A stretch of 11,454 nt of DNA from Bacteroidetes bacterium UBA4009 (GTDB lineage: Bacteria; Bacteroidota; Bacteroidia; NS11-12g; UBA9320), in NCBI GenBank assembly GCA_002384205.1, contig DGBH01000026.1, forward strand, positions 4,719 to 16,172. The letters run 5' to 3'. A model generated the notes under the pieces. The model was not told the DNA's origin, did no database searches, and saw only the letters and a list, made by a program, of their open reading frames with translations. A program made the position numbers and the translations under genes. This document shows, piece by piece, positions 6,629-11,454 of the stretch (position 1 is its first letter; each line of letters begins with the position of its first letter).

Positions 6629-6656
6629 GAGCTTTGAACTTTCGTTCAAGGCTCTT
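6619..6656 (-). terminator. Intrinsic terminator of sod
   Basis: A 13-bp stem (6627-6639 with 6644-6656, one G-U pair) closes on a GAAA tetraloop when read on the minus strand and is followed by the T-rich tail TTGCTTTTATAG. It starts 23 bases after the sod stop codon. This is the strongest hairpin in the window. The + orientation lacks a T-run directly after the stem. Confidence 0.8.
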
Positions 6657-6679
6657 CTGTATTTTGTAAAAGTTAACCG

Positions 6680-7282
6680 TTATACCGCCGCAAAACGAGC
6701 AGAAATTTCGTCCCAGTTTAGCACATTAAAAAATGCAGCAACATAATCTGGCCTTCTATTTTGGTAGTTTAAGTAGTAAGCGTGTTCCCACACATCTAAA
6801 CCTAAGATTGGGGTTCCGCCGCAACCTATTCCTGGCATAATCGGGTTATCTTGATTGGCCGTAGAACAAACTTCTAGCTTACCATCTTTAACACATAACC
6901 AAGCCCATCCAGAACCAAATCGAGTGGCAGCAGCTTTGCTAAATTCTTCTTTGAATGCATCAAAACTTCCAAAAGAAGCATCAATAGCATTGGCTAAAGC
7001 CCCACTTGGAGATCCTCCACCGTTTGGGCTCATTGCAGTCCAAAATTGATTGTGATTATAAAACCCACCACCATTATTTCTCAGAGGATTATTGGCCATA
7101 TCTAAGCTTGTTAAAAGTTCATCAATACTTTTACCTTCTAACGCAGTTCCTGCGATGGCATTATTTAAATTGGTGGTATATCCAGCATGGTGTTTGCTAT
7201 GGTGGATTTCCATTGTGCGAGCATCTACATTTGGTTCTAACGCGTCGTAAGCGTAGGGTAATTGTGGTAATTCAAATGACAT
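6680..7282 (-). CDS. Superoxide dismutase, Fe/Mn family (Mn-type features)
   Basis: Converts superoxide to hydrogen peroxide and oxygen. The 200-residue length and sequence fit a cytoplasmic Fe/Mn SOD with no signal peptide. Metal ligands are His27 (in MEIHHSKHH), His77 (in YNHNQFW), Asp163 and His167 (in [12 protein letters not shown]). The interface motif SGWAWL (124-129) and the C-terminal YQNRRPDYV are intact. The Gln of the NQDNP motif (Gln144 region) sits where Mn-type enzymes place their second-sphere Gln, and the matching early position is Gly, not Gln, so Mn use is likelier than Fe; cambialistic activity cannot be excluded. It is transcribed from a 72-base divergent region shared with a nitroreductase and closed by a strong terminator, so it is probably monocistronic. 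Confidence 0.96.
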   Translation of the reverse strand: MSFELPQLPYAYDALEPNVDARTMEIHHSKHHAGYTTNLNNAIAGTALEGKSIDELLTSLDMANNPLRNNGGGFYNHNQFWTAMSPNGGGSPSGALANAIDASFGSFDAFKEEFSKAAATRFGSGWAWLCVKDGKLEVCSTANQDNPIMPGIGCGGTPILGLDVWEHAYYLNYQNRRPDYVAAFFNVLNWDEISARFAAV

Positions 7283-7308
7283 AATATTTATTTTTTATTT
7301 GTTGAGGT

Positions 7309-7316
7309 CAAAGTTA
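7309..7316 (-). promoter_or_regulatory. -7 promoter box of sod
   Basis: TAACTTTG on the minus strand is a perfect TAnnTTTG. It ends 26 bases before the sod ATG, giving a leader of roughly 20 bases. A weak -33 candidate, TTTA (7340-7337), lies 20 bases further upstream and overlaps the opposite-facing nitroreductase -7 box. Confidence 0.55.
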
Positions 7317-7336
7317 TACATACTAAGCTTAAAATA

Positions 7337-7344
7337 TAAATTTG
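7337..7344 (+). promoter_or_regulatory. -7 promoter box of the nitroreductase gene
   Basis: TAAATTTG is a perfect TAnnTTTG ending 10 bases before the ATG at 7355, so the leader would be about five bases or fewer. No clear TTTG is found 19-21 bases upstream; that stretch is occupied by the opposed sod -7 box. Confidence 0.5.
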
Positions 7345-7354
7345 TTTAACTATA

Positions 7355-7927
7355 ATGAAATTAGAAGAAACTATACAGACTCGTAGATCCTTGTTTCCCA
7401 AGCAAATGAGCGGTGAAATGGTACCAAACGGGGTGATTGAAAAAATGCTAGAACTGGCCAACTGGGCACCTACTCATCGCAATACGGAGCCATGGCGGTT
7501 TAAGGTGTATGGCGGGAAGGCTATGACTGCACTTTTGGATTATTGCAAAGAGTGCTACGTAAAAGAGACCCCTTCGCATACGTTTAATAGTATGAAAGTA
7601 GAAAAAATTGAGCAAAGCAAAACGCAGGTAAGCCGTATCGTGGCGATCTGCATGAAGCGAAATGACATAGTCCCTGAATTTGAAGAAATAGCAGCGACGG
7701 CTATGGCCGTGCAAAATATGTGGCTGTATCTCGCTAGTACAGAGAAATATGGCGGCTATTGGAGCACACCCAGTTATGCAATGGGAAACCACCTCAAAAA
7801 ATACTTAAATTTAGAAGAAAATGAACGATGTTTAGGACTTTTTTATATTGGAACGATTGCTCAAAACCAAACATTACCTAAGGGCCAGAGAGGAGATTGG
7901 AGGAACAAGGTTACTATGCAGTTTTAA
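7355..7927 (+). CDS. Nitroreductase family FMN-dependent oxidoreductase
   Basis: A 190-residue protein of the small nitroreductase fold, which uses FMN and NAD(P)H to reduce nitro compounds, quinones or other acceptors, usually as a homodimer. Landmarks are the FMN-phosphate RRS motif (10-12), APTHRNTEPWRF (38-49), the helix AATAMAVQNMWLYLAS (113-128), GLFYIG (161-166), and the C-terminal GQRGDWRNK (177-185) that contributes to flavin binding. The sequence looks closer to the YdjA-like short group than to NfsB; the natural substrate cannot be told. It is cytoplasmic. It is divergent from sod, which suggests but does not prove a link to redox stress, and is followed by 74 bases and a separate cysS promoter. 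Confidence 0.9.
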   Translation: MKLEETIQTRRSLFPKQMSGEMVPNGVIEKMLELANWAPTHRNTEPWRFKVYGGKAMTALLDYCKECYVKETPSHTFNSMKVEKIEQSKTQVSRIVAICMKRNDIVPEFEEIAATAMAVQNMWLYLASTEKYGGYWSTPSYAMGNHLKKYLNLEENERCLGLFYIGTIAQNQTLPKGQRGDWRNKVTMQF

Positions 7928-7965
7928 TCTAACAATTACAATTCGGTTACATCCAGATACATCAT

Positions 7966-7997
7966 TCTGAATTTTAGCTATTCACCCACTATATTTG
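7966..7997 (+). promoter_or_regulatory. Promoter of the cysS-M28 operon
   Basis: TATATTTG (7990-7997) is a perfect TAnnTTTG -7 box, preceded by a 20-base spacer and TCTG (7966-7969), one mismatch from the TTTG -33 element. The -7 box ends exactly four bases before the cysS ATG, so the transcript is predicted to start at or very near the initiation codon. Confidence 0.6.
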
Positions 7998-8001
7998 CCA
8001 C

Positions 8002-9474
8002 ATGTCTTCTAGACTCCATTTATACAATTCACTCACCAATCAGGCCGAAGAATTTAAGCCTATAAACACTCCTTTCGTGGGGATGTATTTATGTGGTCCT
8101 ACGGTGTATGGCGATCCACACTTAGGTCATAGTCGTGGTGCTATTATGATGGATGTGCTTTTTCGATACCTCACACATTTGAATTTTAAAGTGCGCTACG
8201 TTCGTAATATTACAGACGTAGGTCACTTACTTAATGATGCGGATGAAGGCGAAGATAAAATAGGTAAAATAGCGAAGGCTAATCATGTAGAGCCTATGGA
8301 AGTGGCTCAGCAGTATACGAATGCGTATCACCGTGTATTGCAACAAATGAATGTATTGCCTCCTAGCATAGAGCCTAGAGCGAGCGGTCATATCTTAGAG
8401 CAAATAGAAATGATACAGGAAATCATAAAAAACGGTTTTGCCTATGAGAGCAATGGTTCTGTATATTTTGATGTATTGAAATATGCAGAAACAAACGACT
8501 ACGGTAAGTTAAGCGGACGCAAACTAGAAGACCTAATAGCGGGTGCTGGCGAAGAAAGAAGAACCTTAGAAGGTCAAGAAGAAAAGAAAAATCCAAATGA
8601 CTTTGCGCTTTGGAAAAAAGCAAGTAAAGAGCATATCATGAAATGGAACAGTCCGTGGAGTGAAGGTTTCCCTGGATGGCACATTGAGTGCTCTGCAATG
8701 AGCGAGAAGTATTTAGGTAAACAGTTTGATATACATGCTGGTGGAATGGACTTATTATTTCCTCATCACGAAAGTGAGATAGCACAAACAACAGCCTGTG
8801 GGTGCAGTACTCCTAGTTATTGGATACATAACAACATGATAACTATTAACGGTCAAAAAATGGCAAAAAGCCTGAACAATGGCGTGTTAATAGAAGAGCT
8901 TTTTAGCGGGAATCACCATCTGCTAGATCAAGCATACAGTCCGATGACCTTACGGTTCTTTTTGCTACAGGCGCATTACAGAAGTACACTTGATTTTAGC
9001 AGCGAAGCTTTACAAGCGGCCGAAAAAGGTTTTCAGCGAATGATGAATGCCGCTGCAAAATCGGAATCTTTACCAACCGCAGATGCCAGCGATATGAATG
9101 TGTCAGCTTGGAAAGACAAACTCTACGAACAAATAAATAATGACATGGCTACACCACAGGTTATTGCTACGTTATTTGAAGCGGCCAAATGGATCAACGA
9201 AATAGACGCTCAGAAACTAACGATTTCAGCAAAAGACAAAGCTATTCTTCATGAGACTTTTCATATATTCACGTTTGGTGTGCTTGGACTGGTCTCTGAA
9301 GATGCCGGAAATAATGAAGCTCTTGATAGCGTTATGAAGCTGGTTCTTGATATCCGTAAATCGGCTAAAGAAAATAAAGACTGGCCTACAGCCGACAAAA
9401 TTCGCGACGGACTAAAAGAGGCAGGTGTTGAAGTGATGGATAGTAAAGATGGTAGCACGTATAAACTGAACTAA
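8002..9474 (+). CDS. cysS: Cysteinyl-tRNA synthetase
   Basis: Charges tRNA-Cys with cysteine in the cytoplasm. A 490-residue class I synthetase, near the usual length. Visible are the HIGH signature as HLGH (40-43) after CGPTVYGDP, the KMSKS signature as KMAKS (286-290), and the zinc site that reads the cysteine side chain: Cys31, Cys230, His255 and Glu259 (in FPHHESE). WHIECSAM (226-233) and the C-terminal anticodon-binding helical region (about 320-490, with SAKENKDWPTADKIRDGL as a landmark near the end) are intact. The start at 8002 is fixed by the family N-terminus and by the -7 box immediately upstream. Its stop codon overlaps the start of the next gene by one base (TAATG), so the M28 lipoprotein is likely translated from the same mRNA. 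Confidence 0.97.
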   Translation: MSSRLHLYNSLTNQAEEFKPINTPFVGMYLCGPTVYGDPHLGHSRGAIMMDVLFRYLTHLNFKVRYVRNITDVGHLLNDADEGEDKIGKIAKANHVEPMEVAQQYTNAYHRVLQQMNVLPPSIEPRASGHILEQIEMIQEIIKNGFAYESNGSVYFDVLKYAETNDYGKLSGRKLEDLIAGAGEERRTLEGQEEKKNPNDFALWKKASKEHIMKWNSPWSEGFPGWHIECSAMSEKYLGKQFDIHAGGMDLLFPHHESEIAQTTACGCSTPSYWIHNNMITINGQKMAKSLNNGVLIEELFSGNHHLLDQAYSPMTLRFFLLQAHYRSTLDFSSEALQAAEKGFQRMMNAAAKSESLPTADASDMNVSAWKDKLYEQINNDMATPQVIATLFEAAKWINEIDAQKLTISAKDKAILHETFHIFTFGVLGLVSEDAGNNEALDSVMKLVLDIRKSAKENKDWPTADKIRDGLKEAGVEVMDSKDGSTYKLN

Positions 9475-10448
9475 TGAAATTAATCAAGATACTTTTAGCC
9501 TTTAGCTTTATACTTTTAACCTTAGTGGGCTGCAAAGACCGACCAAAGGAAAGCCGCTCAGAGCAAATTAAAACAGAAGCTAAAACGCCTTTCACTGTTC
9601 GATTTGATGCAGATAGTGCATACCAATATGTGCAAGAGCAAGTTGATTTTGGACCGAGAGTTCCTGGTTCTGCTGCACATGGCAACACGGCAAGGTATTT
9701 AGAAGAAAAACTTGCCCAATTTTGTGACACCGCTTTCACTCAGTATGGGTCTATGAAGGGTTCAAAAGGTCAAAACGTAGCGATTAACAATATTATAGGT
9801 TCTTTTGGCCCTAAAAAACCAAAACGTATTTTGCTATGCGCCCATTGGGATACACGCCCTATGGCAGATCAGGATGCTAAAAATCCAACTACGCCGGCCG
9901 ACGGTGCTAATGATGGAGCGAGTGGAGTAGGTGTATTGTTAGAGGTTGCTCGTCAATTGCAAGTTCAGCAACCCGATGCGGGTGTAGATATTATTTTCTT
10001 TGATGCAGAAGACATGGGAGATAGCAGAGGTGAAGCAACTACCTGGTGCTTGGGTTCTCAATATTGGGCCAAGACACCCCACAAACCAAACTATGTGGCT
10101 CGCTTTGGTATATTACTCGACATGGTAGGAGCAGAAAATGCCACCTTTGCCATAGAAGGTAATTCGTGGCTGTTTGCTCAACCCTATGTAAATCAGGTAT
10201 GGCAAACAGCGAATAGTTTAGGTTACAGCAAGCACTTTGTGTATAATCAAGGAGGTCAGTTAATAGACGATCACTTGTATATTAACAAGATAAGAGGCAT
10301 CCCGACGTTAGATATTATTCATTACGAGCCATCTGGCAGCGGTTTTGGTGACTTTTGGCACACACATGACGACAATATGAGCGGCATTAGCAAAAGCACG
10401 CTGAAAGCTGTTGGAGAAACGGTTTATAAGGTGGTAATGGATTTGTAA
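9474..10448 (+). CDS. M28 family zinc peptidase lipoprotein (glutaminyl-cyclase-like)
   Basis: A 324-residue exported protein with a lipoprotein signal peptide: hydrophobic residues 6-19 and the lipobox LVGC with Cys20 as the lipidated residue. The mature protein has the M28 metal-binding order: H-x-D in CAHWDTRP (His124, Asp126), Asp147 in NDGASGVG, Glu179 in FFDAED, Asp216 in ILLDMVG and His296 in FWHTHDDN. The FWHTHDDN segment and the single-domain size resemble the glutaminyl cyclase branch of the M28 fold as well as aminopeptidases, so N-terminal Gln cyclisation and peptide hydrolysis are both possible; the sequence alone does not decide. It is predicted to be anchored in the envelope. 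It overlaps cysS by one base and so shares its transcript, with no evident functional link. Confidence 0.9.
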   Translation: MKLIKILLAFSFILLTLVGCKDRPKESRSEQIKTEAKTPFTVRFDADSAYQYVQEQVDFGPRVPGSAAHGNTARYLEEKLAQFCDTAFTQYGSMKGSKGQNVAINNIIGSFGPKKPKRILLCAHWDTRPMADQDAKNPTTPADGANDGASGVGVLLEVARQLQVQQPDAGVDIIFFDAEDMGDSRGEATTWCLGSQYWAKTPHKPNYVARFGILLDMVGAENATFAIEGNSWLFAQPYVNQVWQTANSLGYSKHFVYNQGGQLIDDHLYINKIRGIPTLDIIHYEPSGSGFGDFWHTHDDNMSGISKSTLKAVGETVYKVVMDL

Positions 10449-10471
10449 TAGTTGGGTTACAACCAACTTCT

Positions 10472-10501
10472 GCTGGTCAATGCTTGGACTAGCTAAATTT
10501 T
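10472..10501 (+). terminator. Possible weak terminator after the M28 peptidase gene
   Basis: GCTGGTC (10472-10478) and GACTAGC (10487-10493) can pair over seven bases with one G-U, closing an 8-base loop, followed by TAAATTTT. A second short stem (10450-10455 with 10463-10468) lies just upstream without a T-run. Both are weak, so this is only a candidate for ending the cysS operon in the 82-base gap. Confidence 0.3.
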
Positions 10502-10530
10502 AATCAAAACCGATTTCTAACAAAGCATAT

Positions 10531-11454
10531 TTATAACATCCCGTTCACAAAATCACTTAAGCCGCTTTCTTTTTTGAGTCCTTTGAAAAACCATGCAACA
10601 GTTGCATGATGGGTTCCTCTTGCAATGAGATCATTGGGTCGACTAAAAGGATCTGATGCATACGAATAAGCAACTGAAAATTGATCAAAAATCACACCTA
10701 ATGACCCAGAGATGTAATCTGTATTTCTGTATTCACCGTAATAAGAATGAAGCCCCAATCCTAGTTTTACAAACTTATATTGCCCACTTATGTGATAATC
10801 TAATGAGGACAGTTTAGATATCTGTTGAAAGGCGATTAGTCCGCTAATTCGTACGTCATTTAATTTTTTGGAATAGCCTACGAAACCATTGTAACTGGCG
10901 TTTACATTGTAGGTAGAACTAAACATTTTATAGCTTGGTTTATTAAGTTGGTAGGAAGAAACTCCCGCTACAAAGCCGTGGTAATATGCGACAGCACCAA
11001 CATCTAATGTGAAGTATCTTCCGGTATTATTTCCCGTTAAACGTGGATCGGGTCCTACGGGGGTATTAATGCGATTAACATCAAAGCTCTGTTGATTAAA
11101 GCCCAACGAAGTACCAACTTTAAGTTCTATGTCTCCAGTGTTAAGCGCATAGTTTACATTAGTTTTAACCTTGTTTTCTTTTGTTAAACCAAACGACTCT
11201 GTACAATAAGCTAATCCAATTCCTAATCCATTTTTAAGATTATAATTAGTAAGCATAGACATTAATATTGGGTTGTTGTCCAATTGGGGCCATTGGTTGT
11301 AGTAATTGAGTTGTACGCCCATATCACTTTGTGTGCCCACAAGAGACGGATTAAATGAATTAAGATCATTGGTTTTTTGAGTAAAAATGTAATCTTGGCT
11401 AAAACCTACTAACGTGCACAATGCAGCTATTTGTACTAAAATAATTCGTGTCAT
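10531..11454 (-). CDS. PorP/SprF family type IX secretion system membrane protein
   Basis: A 307-residue outer-membrane barrel of the PorP/SprF family. It has a signal peptide (about residues 1-19, cleavage near FSQ-DYIFTQ), the family opening QDYIFTQ...FNPSLVGT (residues 20-41) with the NP-S-hydrophobic-x-G pattern, then YNQWP (52-56), repeated aromatic beta-strand segments, and the AYSYASDP-type strand near residue 265. Members work with the type IX secretion system, in several cases binding the type B sorting domain of large exported adhesins that are usually encoded next door. The start ATG is the final three bases of the window and the signal peptide supports it, so the gene looks complete. 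The promoter and any partner gene lie outside. Which of the many paralogues it is cannot be told. Confidence 0.93.
   Translation of the reverse strand: MTRIILVQIAALCTLVGFSQDYIFTQKTNDLNSFNPSLVGTQSDMGVQLNYYNQWPQLDNNPILMSMLTNYNLKNGLGIGLAYCTESFGLTKENKVKTNVNYALNTGDIELKVGTSLGFNQQSFDVNRINTPVGPDPRLTGNNTGRYFTLDVGAVAYYHGFVAGVSSYQLNKPSYKMFSSTYNVNASYNGFVGYSKKLNDVRISGLIAFQQISKLSSLDYHISGQYKFVKLGLGLHSYYGEYRNTDYISGSLGVIFDQFSVAYSYASDPFSRPNDLIARGTHHATVAWFFKGLKKESGLSDFVNGML

Noticed and set aside
7448..7792. A 114-codon minus-strand open frame opposite the nitroreductase gene
   Set aside because: No domain, no promoter, and entirely within a gene with intact family motifs.
9386..9739. A 117-codon minus-strand open frame opposite the cysS/M28 junction
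   Set aside because: It spans the antisense of two solid coding regions and the translation looks like non-coding sequence.
10450..10468. Six-bp stem-loop just after the M28 gene as a terminator
   Set aside because: The stem is short and no T-run follows on either strand; the later hairpin at 10472 is a slightly better, still weak, candidate.

Overview
The window is a dense, A+T-rich piece of a Bacteroidota chromosome, most likely from a Flavobacteriia-type lineage. The evidence is a PorP/SprF-family type IX secretion protein, DUF2851 and DUF6029 proteins (families known from this phylum), the absence of Shine-Dalgarno sequences, and several perfect copies of the Bacteroidota sigma-A -7 element (TAnnTTTG) upstream of genes. 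There are twelve complete genes and one truncated gene. No RNA gene, insertion sequence, CRISPR array or prophage was seen. No gap between genes exceeds 88 bases, so there is no long non-coding stretch to explain.

Layout. Bases 1-1512 (+): the 3' end of aspartate-semialdehyde dehydrogenase (asd), then three bases later an FAD/NAD(P)H/2Fe-2S reductase. Bases 1534-1989 (-): an orphan protein with a four-cysteine zinc-ribbon-like head and its own promoter. Bases 2072-4375 (-): a tight operon transcribed as pyrF, then a DUF2851 protein (4-base overlap), then a tiny PspC-domain membrane protein (1-base gap). Bases 4435-6090 (+): a DUF6029 outer-membrane barrel protein divergent from pyrF. Bases 6097-7282 (-): superoxide dismutase, a strong terminator, then a separately promoted SPOR-domain protein. 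Bases 7355-7927 (+): a nitroreductase divergent from sod. Bases 8002-10448 (+): cysS followed by a lipoprotein M28 peptidase that overlaps it by one base. Bases 10531-11454 (-): a PorP/SprF-family protein whose start codon is the last three bases of the window.

Functionally this is mostly core housekeeping: amino-acid biosynthesis (asd), pyrimidine synthesis (pyrF), translation (cysS), oxidative-stress defence (sod, perhaps the nitroreductase) and envelope biology (SPOR, PspC, DUF6029, M28 lipoprotein, PorP/SprF). I see no clearly novel multi-gene system. The best second-look signal is regulatory: three unrelated genes (zinc-ribbon, SPOR, cysS) each have a perfect -7 box ending exactly four bases before the ATG, which predicts leaderless mRNAs. 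Other points are a promoter -33 element merged into the sod terminator, a palindromic divergent promoter next to a T8 tract and a start-stop codon pair at pyrF, and two poorly understood proteins (DUF2851 and the zinc-ribbon protein).
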